Program-made: the position numbers and the translations under genes
Notes under the pieces: generated by a model
What the model was told of the DNA's origin: nothing
Seen by the model: only the letters and a program-made list of their open reading frames with translations
Database searches by the model: none
Shown: piece after piece, positions 22,895 through 35,173 of the stretch
How the letters are laid out: every line of letters starts with the position of its first letter
Position numbering within the stretch: position 1 is the stretch's first letter
DNA from: Pollenia angustigena
Taxonomy: Eukaryota > Arthropoda > Insecta > Diptera > Polleniidae
Length of the DNA stretch: 64,000 nucleotides
Assembly (NCBI GenBank): GCA_930367215.1
Contig: OV884056.1
Location: forward strand, 89,353,285 to 89,417,284
Reading direction: 5' to 3'

Positions 22895-23390
22895 AATTTC
22901 TGCGAACTTAAAATGAGGAAAAGCTGGTACTTTTGGTAGTCTTTTACCTTTGGTACTTTTTCTCTTTTGAAATTTTTCTTTTATAGAGATAACACATAAC
23001 CCAGATGGACATGTGTAAATTACTTTTGGTAATTTTTCTCTTTTTAAAAAATTTGATATACAGATAACATACGGTATACAGTTTTTAAGGGACTAAAATG
23101 GGATTAAATTGGTAGTTTTTCCCATATTGATAAATTTGGTATACATACACATTAAATAAAGTATACTTTCCGGGGCCCTAAAATCAGAAAAAGCTGATAC
23201 TTTTGGTACTCTTTTAGCTTTGTACTTTTCCTTTTTTCAAAAATTTGATATAGAGATAGCATATGGTCCAGATCCTAATAAACGGAATTTTTATGGTGTA
23301 AAAAAATCGGAAAAATTGGTGCTTTCCGAATTTTTTCTCTTTTTAATAAATTTGATATAAAAAATGCATATAATCCAGTGGCCCCTTGCT
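22895..23390. repeat. Degenerate tandem repeat, unit about 130-150 bp
   Basis: Blocks TTTTGGTA(C/A)TTTTTCTCTTTT, AAATTTGATATAGAGATA and ACATATGGTCCAGAT recur about three to four times (near 22960, 23025, 23215, 23325). The texture is like the array at 20985-21475. I see nothing in 23391-23645. Confidence 0.5.
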
Positions 23391-23645
23391 TTTTATATGG
23401 ACAGTTGAATATGAGTTGCTCAAGTTGATCTAATTTTCACGTGAACGTAGTCACTGGTAAAAGCTTGTAGGTACATAAACTAAAACAAAAATATATCATG
23501 CAAAATAAAAATAATGGTGTTTTAAGCGAAAAACACAATCCAAAAAAGTTTGTCATGTACAAAATTCTTCCGGCCCAATGCAAAACAAATTAATGTGAAC
23601 TTGAACTTTATGTTTAACTAGCACTTCAAGTTCAGCTTATTATTC

Positions 23646-23872
23646 TAAGGCTCGTTTTCACAACTTACCGATAGCTTAAAGTAGACTTTAACTGGCCTTA
23701 TAAAAAGTGTTCCATTAAAAAAACTTTACTTTAACCTTAAGTGAGCGTTAAGGGATACTAAGGTTCATCCTTCCTGGTAGGTTAAAGTAAAGTTGTAATA
23801 ATGAAACACTTTTTATACGGCCGATAAAATCCTACCTTTAGCTATTGGTAAGTTGTGAAAACTGGCCTTAAA
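23646..23872. mobile_element. MITE with CGTTTTCACAACTTACCGATAGC ends
   Basis: Inverted ends: GGCTCGTTTTCACAACTTAC and GGCCAGTTTTCACAACTTAC. It contains TTTTTATACGGCCGATAAAA, also present at 9800-9830. TA or TAA/TTA flanks both sides. It relates to the small element at 2553-2663. Confidence 0.65.
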
Positions 23873-26279
23873 AGAACATAATAGAAGTGAACAACGCCGT
23901 TCAATTTCCTACTGAGACGCAAGTGTGTACTTTTGAAACAAAATTCTATGTTTTTAGTTGCTTTTTTTGAATTTTTTCCATTGCCTTTTATGCCATTCAT
24001 GCAACTTTTTTAAAACCAACATTCGCACACAGTCTATCTGCACATACACACACACACACACACAAAAGCAATACAAACTTACGCCTCATACAATTAAAAA
24101 AAGAACTGAAGAAAGACGAGAATTATAAAATAGACATCTATTCGCACAACTACAATGCTACAAACGGTGTTTAAATGTGATGCACAACTTCCACTACCAT
24201 CAAGGACTACCGTAAAACCCCACCGACCACCCAATAACTCTCTGTCTCTCTAATTTGAAAACATTATTTAACTTTCCTCATCATCAGTCTATTCAATGAT
24301 GAGTTCTTTTTTTATTTCGGTTGTTGCTTTTGTTAAATGGGCTTAATACAAAATCCTGAAAAAATGGTAAGAAAATAAAAAATCAAACAAAATTCAGTAA
24401 ACAATTTTTCCACAAGTTTTTTTCAACCTTTTTTAGAATGACCATTTTTTCCCCTTTGCTGCTTTTCGTCCAGTCCTGTCCTGTGTTGTGTTATTTATAC
24501 TTTTACACCTTTCCCCATTTTTTTCGTATGAGGCTGTCTGAGAGTTTGTCTATTGGAGTGTGTTTCATTTGGAGTTCGGAAGAGGTAGTATGATTTAGCT
24601 CAAAAAAAAAAAAAGAAAAAAACCAAAACAAATCAAAAAGCAAAAAAAAAAACCAAACACTCATACAACTACAACTTTTCTCGTTCGGTCTAACGTTGTA
24701 GGATTTTATTCCCGGATTTGTGTTTGAGTTTGTTTGTTGTGTAAACAATAAAACAAACAAAAAATAGCGGCCTTTTTATTACACAAAATACAACAAATTA
24801 TGTAAAATTGTTCATAGCCCGCCATTTGTTTTAGTTTTATTTTTAAATATTTGGTTTATCGTCCTTTTACATTATTTTTGTTGTATTTAAATATATGTAT
24901 TTTTTTAAATTTCAATTGATTTTGTTATTGCCATTGCAAACGCATACTTGCACGTGTTTGTTGTTTTTAGTATTTGTGAAAACTGCTCCATCATTGTCCT
25001 CAGCAACCGCATCATCATTATCAACATAATCATTAACATCAGCTGCCGCAAACGCAGCAGAGAAAGTAACATCACCACCAAACAGAAGAATCAACAACAA
25101 AATGATTGTATTATTTTTGCCCATAAACTTGTGTGTGAATTTATTGTTGTTGGTTTATTTTGTTACATTTATTTGTAATTCACGTGTTTCAAACCAAAAC
25201 ATTCACTCATTCTACTGCCCCCACAAACCAGACCAGGGCACACTCTCTCATTCTCGCTGCCCCCCACCCAAACACACAATAATTTTTTTAAATTCTCATT
25301 TTTTTCTCCTGCAATAAAAAAAACCTTTTAGAATTCTCTAAATGTTCACAAAAAATAAAAAGTTAAAAAATACTGACCATGTATCTTAACAATCCTTTAC
25401 TTTTGTTAACTTCTATGTCCTTAATCCCAAACCTCCCTCTTTCAAATATCTCTCCCCCTCTTTTTTCAGGCTATAAAATTAATTTTTTATTTTGCTTGTT
25501 TAAAAAAAAAACGCTCTCTGGTTTTTCTTACATCCCCCTTTTTTGAATTAATGCAAGTTTGTCCATATATGTTTACACTTTTTTTAGAATTTTTTTCTCT
25601 CTGGAAACTCTCAATTTTTTTTTGTCTTCTTTAACGTCCCCCCTTTGCATAAATTTTTTACAAACCTTCTTGTTTTCTTAGATTTTTTTGAGGCCCTCTT
25701 TTAGATTTTTTTCCAGCATTTTTTTATTCAGAACAAAAAAAATGCATTGAAAAAAATGGTTTTGCGTATCTTTTGCTGATTTTTCTATTTTTTTTTTTGT
25801 GTGTGTGAGTGCCGCCTTCTTCCCAGTGTTGTTGTTGCCTTACTGTCGTTCGTAGTATGTAGTCATCATCATCATCCGAACTGCATGTATGTATGTATTT
25901 GTATTTTGGTCCCCTTTTAGATTTTTTAGTTTAGTTGTTTTTTTTTCAAATGCAAATAGAGTTGCCGCAACCCTGAGATTTCTTAACAAGTGTTGCAACT
26001 AGAATAATCGCTTGAAAATCATTTGTTATATAAGTAGAGCTTCCCTTAACTGACAATTTTGAATCCATCCTATCTGTCCCTTTTTTCTATCATCCTGGAT
26101 GTTATAAACAAAAAATTAAGGCCTATAACGACTGAATTACTTGATCTTTCAGAAGTCAAGATTAAGCTTTTCCATACTTGATATTGCAATGTCGTATTTA
26201 ATATTTATCTTAAACTAGATCAATTGTGAATAGTTCTTTCCATTCGAAGAATAATTCTAGCAAAAATAAGATGCAAAAG
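23873..26279. other. T-rich and CA-rich stretch with no recognised element
   Basis: Contains (CA)n at 24046-24063, an A-rich run at 24603-24655, ATC runs at 25010-25050 and 25863-25877, and many TTTTTTAG polypyrimidine tracts at 25440-25930. The frames at 24503-25317 overlap on both strands and look like chance readings. Resembles intronic host DNA. Confidence 0.35.
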
Positions 26280-26591
26280 CACCAATATCTCTCCGAACGA
26301 TTTGGGTTGCAAGCCGCGTATATGACTTGATAAGTAAGGGGCCTTCAACTTAATCCTTTATCCCCTCTCTGTAGCTCCTTAAGATTTCAAAACTTTCAGT
26401 AAATTGTGTATTCCTAAAATGAATGGCAAATCGCCATCTATTACAATTTTTACACTCAAGCTATATACTAGGCGACCGCCAATATTGCTTCTGTAGAAGT
26501 CGCACTACGGGAGACTTACTGGCCCTGTTATCGAAACAATGGTGTCGTTGTATTAACCTTTTTGGCGAAAGTAAAGTAATTGTTTTAAATA

Positions 26592-27293
26592 CAGTGCTGT
26601 CTGGGTAGAGTGAACTAATTTTTGCAGAGCGATTTCACTATACCCAGGTTGTTCACTAAATCAAGGTTGATTTTTTTTTATTTAAAAAACTTATTTATTT
26701 ATTTTAAATGCATTTATAGGTTAAAAATTGTACAAAGCTTTTTCCATGCATGGAAACTCTCCTTTTTTAAGCGTCTTTCTTCTTTGGGTTCCAAATGTAT
26801 AGTTACCAATAAGATTTATTATTCCGATTTTATTTATGCCAGAAATTGTCGATTTTGCAACGCCATAACGCTGTGCCAAAGTAGTAACACTAGCACCTTT
26901 TTCAATTTCTTTTATAATGTTGCTTTTTTCGAATCCATTTTTATGTAACAATTATATAACAATTTTCAGAAATTAACTTTGAGACACGACCTTAACTGAA
27001 CATGCGCGCAGGCTAAAATAAATTAACACCTCATAGAATGCGTATTTGTGAGAGTAACTTGTGAACTTACTCTAAAAGAATCGTTACTTTACCGTTATTT
27101 TATGTTCTCTTTAATTTTTATACTTTTTCATTGTTTTTCTCCTTCGTCAAACCTAAAAACTCACTATAAAGTATGTTCACTCTATAGAGGTTCATGAGTG
27201 TTCACTCTACAGAGCAGTCAATGTTAACATTCTGGTGTTCACTCTAACGAGGTATTCATAGCATCGGGGGTTCACTCTACCCAGACAGCACTG
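26592..27293 (-). mobile_element. Tigger/pogo-like element, 702 bp, in the LINE
   Basis: Inverted ends CAGTGCTGTCTGGGTAGAGT on both sides are flanked by TA (26590-26591, 27294-27295). The right subterminal region carries four GTTCACTCTA-type repeats (27176-27280). Only the N-terminal part of the transposase remains (26721-26951). Removing the element and one TA rejoins the LINE in frame. Confidence 0.88.
26721..26951 (-). pseudogene. Tigger transposase, CENP-B-type helix-turn-helix fragment
   Basis: The 76-codon frame reads KSNIIKEIEKGASVTTLAQR, YGVAKSTISGINK, then RKTLKKGEFPCMEKALYNF. This is the psq/CENP-B N-terminal DNA-binding domain of pogo/Tigger transposases, followed by the start of the second helix-turn-helix. 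The catalytic DDE domain is absent. It lies between TIRs and explains their family. Confidence 0.85.
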
Positions 27294-27636
27294 TATTTCC
27301 AAGACGTTCGGCAATAATTTCTCTCAATTTAGATTGAGCTTTCTCAGAGATCGCACTGTAGAAGATGTTATAGATGGGATTTCTTCAAGTTAGATCAAGA
27401 TTTATTCAGGGATGCCGCAAGGCTCCGTTCTTTCTCCTAGTCTATATCTTATTTTTCTAAAGGACCTCCTATGTTAAACTACCAACCCTATGTACTATTT
27501 TGCAGATGACAGCAAACCTTGCGAATCGTTTTCATGTAGGAATTCACCTTGCAAATAATATTGGACTACTTGATCCAATGTAATTCAATCATTGACCAAG
27601 TCATTGTTAAAAAAGAGTTTGTAGTTAATCGACCAG

Positions 27637-30231
27637 TAGTGGGATTCTGTAACTTTTAACAATAACAACAGTTGTTATAATTGTCAACCTGTTTTGTTGT
27701 TTGCACTAACGATTATGTGATTCTGTAAATTGTTGTTAACAACATAGATAAAAATTAACGTCAAGTGGCATCACTGTCAAAAAAATGGCAAAATAACGAA
27801 AAACACAAAGAGGAATAAAAAAAAAACAAATAAAATTATTAAAACTAAACAGAATTTTTTTAGTTTTTTGCAGGGCTGTGGAGTCGGAGTTGAAGAGTCG
27901 GAGTTGGGGTTTTTGTACCGGCGTCGGAGTCGGAGTCGAAGTACCCACAAACACTAATGACTCCGACTCCGACTTTTTGGCATTAAAATTTTTTCTAATA
28001 TTTTTCAAAATAAAAATATTTTAATAACCAATTTCAGCAATTCTTTTAAAATATCAATTCATATTTAAATATAATTTTTCATATAATTTTATTTTTATTC
28101 CACATAAAAAAAACGATTTTAAACATAAATTGATATTTAAATAAATTGGTGGAATTGGCAATAAGAGGGTCTACTTTTTGAATTTGTGAAGTCAGAAGAT
28201 AATGACCAGTATACTTTTCATATGAGTAGAGGAGTTAGAAAAATTGAGATAACATCTTATTTTGACAGTCCTTTTAGCAATTTATGAGAAATATATAGAT
28301 TGTATCGAAGCATGTCCTTTTCTATGTTTTTATGTGACCTAAAATTTCTGTAACAAAACTCGCTGGTTCACTGTTTGAATTTCGCCAAGATATCCCTAAT
28401 GAAATAGAGCCGAATTAAGGAAGTTAAAAATTTGTTCGTATATTAACAAATATTTTTGTAGCCATGTTCCGATATATGACTTGAAATCTGCTGTAGCTCC
28501 TGTGGTGAAAGCATTAAGTAAACTAAATTTTAAGTTCTAACCTTCAAGGTGAATTATAATAGAAAAAAAGGAAAAGGAGCTTGGAAAAATACATGACATT
28601 TTTCTAAATTTAATTCCCATCAATCTTGGGGTAAATACGAAAAATGATTTGAGAATTCTTTTATCTACTCAATTTAGGAAAAATTGGAGAGATAATAAAG
28701 ACTTGCAATTTCAAATTTCGGTCTTTGACAATAATAATATTGAACTTGGAACGGAAAAAAGCAATGGTGTACTGAAGAAAACGATTTCAACTTAGTTGTT
28801 TAAAAATTCATATTTTTTTAACTCTGCAAGCCACATTTTGAAACACGTTGAAAATTGGAAATGATGCTATTTCTGTATTAAAAATTTGCCTTTGTCTGAA
28901 TATTTTAATGATCCGAATATTTAAATGATCCCAGAAATAATAGAACTTTTTACGGTACGTTTCTTTTCAAAATGTGTTATAAAAATTGTAGAAGTAACAA
29001 CTGAAGGCGCATCTGCATGTTTTAATAAAAATATATTTAATTTTCCTGAGAATGATTAAAAAAGTTGGTCTAAATATTTGACTTAATAAATAAAACAAGA
29101 CCAAAACGGCAGTGTTTGAATTTATGTATATTAAAAACAAAAGACCTCACTTCACAATTTACAAAAAAGAACTTATGATGTTCTTTGTCTCTACAAATTC
29201 TGTGGCAAACAATACTTAGTACACTTGGTGCCCTTAACGTCTTAGCAAATTGGACTTGGCATTGCTTTCAACTTTTCTATCTCGAAAGCTGCATTAGATA
29301 TAACTTATGGAAATTCACACATCTATAAATTCCAACAGATGTGAATTGGTGTAGTTTATCTCTTCCCTACACAACTATTGTTACATTTTTTAGCACTGTT
29401 TGCATATATTAAATAAATAAATATAACTTTTAAAATATACTAAAGTTTAATGATCCCATACGGTTTGAATCAAAATTCATTTCTTTCGAAAGTTCGTAAC
29501 AAAACTCGGTGGTTCCAAAATTAAATCCATTATTTTTCTATATTACAGTTGGCTTAAAATGTTCAACTGTTGAGTTATTAGTCAAGAATGACATAACACT
29601 GTAGAATCAAAAAAGTAGAGCTCAGTTGGTCTATTTAATCGGGCGCTATATGTTTTTCGAGCTTTCCTCCTATATGTTAAAGCTCAATGCGGCACGTTAG
29701 AATTAAAATATCGATTTGAAAGTTTTACAGAATAATTTTCTTGCTATATTTAACCTTTTAAAAGGTACTGAATTAAAAAACAAATTAAAAGAGTTTAATG
29801 TCAAATAAGAACTAGTCTCATAAATAATGATAGGTTAGAGTAGGAGTCGGAGTCGGAGTTGGAGTCGTACTTAAAAAATTACAGCAAAAGGAGTCGGAGT
29901 CGGAGTTATAACTATTTCTTGACGACTCCACAGCCCTGGTTTTTTGTTTTTTTAAGAAGATAAGCCAAACATTTTACTATTAAATTAAATGCAAATTAAT
30001 TAATTGCCATTTTCAATTTATATTATTTCTTTTAACTAAATATTATTTATTTTTTCGACATTTAACAATAAATAAACAACTCTAAAAACTTGTCGTTTAC
30101 TTAACACAAACAGCTGGCTTAACGATAACAAGTGCTGTTTAAAATGTTACAGAATAGCAAAATCGTTAATTAGCTTGTTAATTTTTTTAACAATGACAAC
30201 TATTGTTAAAATTTATTATAGAATCGCACTA
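27637..30231. mobile_element. TAGTG-ended element, CAG duplication, inside element X
   Basis: Ends TAGTGGGATTCTGTAA and, inverted, TAGTGCGATTCTATAA, followed inward by TTTTAACAATA-type blocks. CAG is duplicated at 27634-27636 and 30232-30234. Same family as 8228-9737. Without the hAT it contains, it is about 520 bp, so it is a MITE. Confidence 0.8.
27871..29938. mobile_element. hAT element, 2068 bp, GTTTTTTG duplication
   Basis: Ends CAGGGCTGTGGAGTCGGAG and inverted CAGGGCTGTGGAGTCG; the subterminal regions carry many GGAGTCGGAGTC repeats (27880-27985, 29840-29910). The 8-bp duplication GTTTTTTG is exact (27863-27870, 29939-29946). The interior shows no reading frame that I can assign to hAT transposase; one small frame at 27736-28008 is made of the repeat. 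Confidence 0.9.
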
Positions 30232-30512
30232 CAGATCTCGTTTTTAAGCGACATGTATTCGTTTTTAAGCAATTTCAGAACTAGTCCTCTGGAGTATACC
30301 ATGAATTAGTTTCAAAACTAATCTACTGGGAGTATGTTTGAATATGGAGAAGTTTAAAGAGTACTCCGTTTTAATACAAAGCTGGGTTATATGGTCCTGC
30401 TCTACCATGTTTTTCAATTCAATTGGGTTCATTTCCTTTAGACTAGTACTAGTCTCTTATTGGCTATATTTTACATGTATGTATATATGGACTAGTATTA
30501 TTTGCACAGTAA

Positions 30513-31263
30513 AGACCGAGCATATCAGATGTTGGTGCTATGAGACAAATCATGAATGATGCGCTTAGTCGAGACCTTATCGTCGATCTTAATACCCGAA
30601 AACCCCATTGTTGCAGGCTAACGCATCTGTAATGTTTGTTACAGTTATTAAGGAATAATAACCCCTTCATGTTCTGGGTATGAAACCACAATGTGATGTC
30701 CGATTAACAAAGGATATATTCAAGGAGTCGGAAGATGCATTCAAGCGCCTCGTTTTTTTGGTCTCCTTACTATTTATACCAACTATATCCGCTCGAGATT
30801 GGGCCGGCCGGATTGGCCGGTGCTTTAAAGTTTTTTATTTGTGCTTCTCGCCCGCGTGCAGGAGAGTGCGATGGTTGTCATTTGTAACAGTGGGGCATCC
30901 AACTCTATTTTCTCTCTTGAGAACCGTTGCAATGCGGGTTGTTTTTGCATTTTTTTTAACGTTACCACAATGGCATGTGCTCTGATGAAATTAGGGTTCT
31001 GGCCCTTGAAACTCGTACGTTTTGTCGTAGAAAGCGCTTTTCCTCAAGAGCCCATCTCTTTGTGGTCTTTTGGCTGGTGGATCGTAAAACGAATTATAGG
31101 GAAAATTCGTTCTTTGCCCTGATTGCTCGCATTTGGAATGACCTTCCTAAGGAAGTCTTTCCTTTTACTTAAAACACGAATTAGTTCAAATCGAATGTTC
31201 ATTTGAAATTCTCCCTCTATCCTCCCCATAACCTATTTTCCTAGTTCCAACACAATGCATTAA
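30513..31263 (+). pseudogene. CR1-like LINE, C-terminal half
   Basis: In shifting frames the plus strand reads KRPSISDVGAMRQIMNDALS, LNTRKPHCC, LGMKPQCDVRLTKDIFKESE, LLTIYTNYIRSRLG, then LLARVQESAMVVI, SNSIFSLENRCNAGC, CSDEIRVLALETRTF, SSRAHLFVV, YRENSFFALIARIWNDLPKE. This is the thumb and C-terminal region typical of CR1/L2-group LINEs, which lack RNase H. It ends at a TAA (31261-31263), followed within 35 bp by a short A run at 31291-31299 that may be the 3' end. It is the downstream part of the fragment at 26290-27545. Confidence 0.8.
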
Positions 31264-31670
31264 TTAGTAGGGGTCATCCCCTGAACCTAACGAAAAAAAA
31301 GTTATTGCTTTAATTACGAAATTTTTCCCTTGGAAACTTGCTTAGTTTGAAGTTTCATTTTGTATAAGATTATTTGCTACCAATTGCTACCAGTTGGTGA
31401 GAAAAATATAATTTCGGTCATGAAATTTAAGAATCCTGAGATGTCAGAAGACATAACATTTGAATAGCCTGATAAAGTTGAATAACCATAATAATCAGAG
31501 TAATAAACTTGATATTTAATATTCCTAGACGAGCTGAAATGTAACTGAGAAAAAGATAAAGTAATTAACTCATTTCAACTGACCAATTGCAGCAGTTTGC
31601 AACGTCAGTTAAATGATTACCAAAAATGCTCCGATTCCTCTTTTTGTATTAGTTGAAAGTTCGAAGACGT
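31264..31670. other. No recognised feature
   Basis: AT-rich sequence after the LINE 3' end. I see no gene, inverted ends or tandem repeat. Confidence 0.3.
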
Positions 31671-31673
31671 TTA

Positions 31674-31903
31674 GGCTGGGTCTTTGAGGTCTCAGTAAAA
31701 CTAGGTTTAGTTAATCTTAAAACAGATTTGTGTCGCCATTACCAAGATTGTATACAAAATATTGAAAGAACAACTTAGTTTTGCTTAAAATATTGGTCTT
31801 TAATGACATAATAATAAAAAAAAGGACATTTCACCGAAAAACCCCGAGTTTCAGACTACGTAAAGCTAAGTTTAAACTTAATTCATATCTCAAAAACCGG
31901 GCC
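31674..31903. mobile_element. Tourist-like MITE, 230 bp, TTA duplication
   Basis: Inverted ends GGCTGGGTCTTTGAG and GGCCCGGTTTTTGAG are flanked by TTA (31671-31673, 31904-31906), the classical target of PIF/Harbinger-Tourist elements. A second copy is at 16731-16914. Confidence 0.75.
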
Positions 31904-31906
31904 TTA

Positions 31907-33720
31907 AAGAGTTTAAATTGGTTTAACGTGTTTTCTACCAAATGAAATTAGGAACCGACATCCAAACGAATGTAAACAACAATTCCAATCAGCAAAGATT
32001 CTGTAAATCCTACACAATGTCATTATGGTCTTTAACTTTATCAGACATCTTTAAACAAATCTCAAGACAAACCCAGAAAATTCTAAAATTTTCTATTAAG
32101 AATCTTACAACTGAGGGCTACTCTCTATTGCGATGCGAAAGAAAATTGTACCTAATCGAGTGAATCGTACTCTTAAATGCGTTTGCGCATTTGCTTTTCG
32201 CATCTTTTTCTTTTCGCAGATCATCACAATTAATTTATTTAAATTTTAATACTTCTATTTTTTACGTATTTTGACATTTACCCCGTAAAAAAAATTTGGG
32301 TTTTTTGAAGAATTTCAGAGAAAAAGCTCATAATCAAGCGCTTCAATAAAAGAGCTTTTATAAAACAGTAAATGATATAGAATAAAATATACAAAAAACC
32401 TTCTATTTTAGTGCTGACAACGAAGAAGGTTGCAAACCGAAAAAAAATAAAAATATGCGAAAATGACTGGAAAAAGGCATTTAAACAAAAGTAAAAGCAA
32501 AACATTAATAAATATGTTTATATAGTAAGCCCCTAAAAAGCCCTTTAGGAGTGCTTTGTTTGCATGTTCAAAGAAGCGCTTATTGTCAGCAGAAAATAGT
32601 CCTCCAAACCGGGAACACCCCATACAAAAATCAGGCATCCCATCAGCAGGTTTGAAGCGATTTGTGGTATGAATTCATACACAAAACCTGCTCCTTTGTG
32701 TATGAATTTTACTGGGTAATTACTGTCAATCTGCGCCATCTATAATTTTTATTGCCAGTATTCTTTATTTAACTTTATTTAACTTTCGTATTGAAATTGA
32801 ATAAAGAATGAAAAAATACACAATAGCCCATTACCTTTAAATTTTTCCCCAATTTTGGCAACTCTGTTTACGTGTTTTGCCACACTTTTACATTTTTTAG
32901 TTGTTTTGTTTTGGTCGCTTTTTTTCCAGCCCTCTTCTTTTTTTTTTTTTTTTTTTGTTAAGGCCAAAACAAAAAACCAAAATCGTTTCATTAATTTTTT
33001 TTCCTCATCGTTCACGCTTTCACATGAATACTAACAACAACATGTACGCACACACTCACTGAAACACATGTGAATCCTTATGTGTGCGGATGTATGAATG
33101 TATGTAAATGAGAGAGTGCAAAATGCATAAGTATATGTGTAATTTAAAAAAAAAAATAAAAACTAACGAGCAGAGTCATGATGTGTGGGGTGGTGATGTG
33201 GGTCGGAATGCGTTTTTTATGCGTGTATAGAACAACAACGATGACAGAAAATGCTGTTATTATTGTGTGCATACGTGTACCTACACACATGTATGCAGAT
33301 GTGTAAGTGCGTGGCTTTGTAAATGTGTGTATATGTGTGATGTGTGCAAGTATGAACAGGAAATATACACAAAACGTTAGAGATGAAACTACACAATAAA
33401 ACACACAAAGCCACTAAAAAATGTTTGTTTTCTATTTTTTACATTTTTTTTTCAATTTGCATTCAAATATTGCACTATAGGTTGGAATTTTCCAAATTGT
33501 TATTTACTTCAAAATATTAACGGTAAATAATGCAAGCAAAAGTGTTTGTTTTTTGTTCCCAAAAACTACTCAAGAACTTTAATCTTTATATCAAAAGTTT
33601 AGGTCAAAGGATGTTATTGTTTTACATTTTTTTTTGTCTACGAAACATTTAAAATATGTATGTATTTAAAATTAATTGCTGATCCAAATACGTTATTTTT
33701 TAAGTTTTAAATATGGGCAA
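31907..33720. other. AT-rich stretch with no recognised element
   Basis: Holds a small hairpin (TTCATACACAAA...TTTGTGTATGAA, 32672-32708), a T run (32937-32957) and GT/CA-rich DNA (33036-33400). The frames reported on both strands at 32278-32739 and 33144-33414 are low-complexity readings. No gene is supported. Confidence 0.3.
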
Positions 33721-33727
33721 ATCCTGC

Positions 33728-34124
33728 GTGACGAACGCTACATTCGCACGCGTTTTCTGTTTGAAATATAAACATTTTTTGGTCTTTCAAAAAAGATAGC
33801 TTCAACTTATACATAGTATTTAGTGACATTAATATGTACTTACGAATGGCATATATTATAATTTCTTAGCACGTATATGTTGCGAAATAATTGATCACAA
33901 AGTAGTGTGACGCACGCTACAAAAAGTGGAAGTTACTTCAAAGGTTGAAGTGCGTTTTCCTAATTTTTAGCGAATTTGGCATGATAAGGTATACAAAATC
34001 TTATTTCTAAAAGAAAGATGACTATAAGAGAATTCTTAATGCACTTATTCGCAGCCAAAAAATGTTGAGATTTTTTGACAAAAGCCGTGAACCCTTTGTG
34101 ACGCACGCTACATAGCACGCTACA
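33728..34124 (+). repeat. Three spaced GTGACGCACGCTACA motifs
   Basis: GTGACGAACGCTACA at 33728-33742, GTGACGCACGCTACA at 33907-33921 and 34098-34112, plus GCACGCTACA at 34115-34124, spaced 179 and 191 bp. CG-rich words this specific stand out in AT-rich DNA. They may be subterminal repeats of an unrecognised element. Confidence 0.55.
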
Positions 34125-35173
34125 GTTTTTACAGTAGTATTTTATTATTATATTTTATTTATTTTAACAACACAAATTATATTTTTATGAATTGCATTTC
34201 TTAAACTAATTTCTTAACTAATGACTATCAACGTTTTTATTAACGAAATTTATATTTGGATAAGTCTGCTGTAAGTGCTATTTTAAGCACAAAAATCACG
34301 TATAACATTAAGAAATCAGCAGTGGGGTAGGATTTGGTAAAAATTATTGCATTAATGATCATTGAAAAACATATTTTTATACCCTTCACCGAAGGTAAGA
34401 GGGTATATATAACTTTGTCATTCCGTTTGTATGTTCCACAATATTGATCCTACACCCTATAAAGTAAATATATTCTGGGTCCTTATGAAAAGCGAAGTTC
34501 AAATCCGGATGTCCGTCTGTTCGTCTGTCCGTCTGTCCGTGTGTATGTTAAAATGGGTTTTCCGAAAACCCCAGAAATGATGTGGACTAGGTTGATGTAT
34601 ATTTATGTCACATATACTCCGTTTAAGTTTGCTCTTGAAATTCAGCCAGATCGCTCCAAAAATGACGGAGATATGAGCAAAAAACCACGACTACCTCTAA
34701 ATTTTTCCAAAAATCCCTTGTTGTTGTATTTTTTTTATTTCTGTATATCTTGAGAACAGCAAGAGCCAAAGTTTCCAAATTAGGTACACATATTTAGGTT
34801 GCCAATACACACCATCCTACAAAATGTGGGCGGGATTGGAGAAGTGGGCGTGGTACCTCCCGTACAAAAAAAATTAAAATTTTTATAAAAACCTAAATTT
34901 AATGGCTGCCATATGTCCTATGGATATGACTTATATATCAAAATATCGGAAATATTTAAAGTAAAACATATTTTATAAAAAACTCGGGGAAATCGGTTCA
35001 GATACAAAAAAGTTATGACCAAAATTAAATTTTTTTTTTTTTTTTTTTTTGTTTTCCTTTATTTTTGGCCACTTACTTTTATTTATATTTGTATATTTGC
35101 TTATATATACTTAGCTGGTGAGGCCTAACTCTATTTGTGAAAATAAAAATGCAAAACTTTTTTATTTCATTTT

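Larger units (their letters stand above)
26290..27545 (+). pseudogene. CR1-like LINE reverse transcriptase, 5' fragment
   Basis: The reading begins degenerate (ALLKISKL-like near 26370) and is clear from 26423: MANRHLLQFL, GDRQYCFCRSRTTGDLLALL, FGESKVIVLN. It is then cut by the Tigger element (26592-27293) and resumes ISKTFG, FLRDRTVEDVIDGISSS-stop, IYSGMPQGSVLSPSLYLIFL and YYFADDS. These are RT motifs A, B' and C of non-LTR retrotransposons. ADD of motif C is intact; the catalytic Asp of motif A (normally LDISKAFD) reads Asn. Stops and the insertions make it dead. It continues at 30513 after a 3 kb insertion. Confidence 0.8.
27551..30510. mobile_element. Element X: GCAAATAATATTGGAC-ended MITE in the LINE
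   Basis: Ends GCAAATAATATTGGAC and, inverted, GCAAATAATACTAGTCC. The body (GTCATTGTTAAAAA, CTCGTTTTTAAGCGAC, GGGTTATATGGT) is homologous to 37088-37424. Excluding the CAG-flanked element inside, it is about 360 bp. It interrupts the LINE between the motif C region and KRPSISDVG. No target duplication could be settled. Confidence 0.65.

Noticed and set aside
15440..34753. Similar proteins from 15440-15730 (minus) and 34541-34753 (plus), sharing a KTP...RLPL.FS pattern
   Set aside because: Both lie in DINE-like repeats at the same place; the resemblance reflects repeat homology and neither has gene features.
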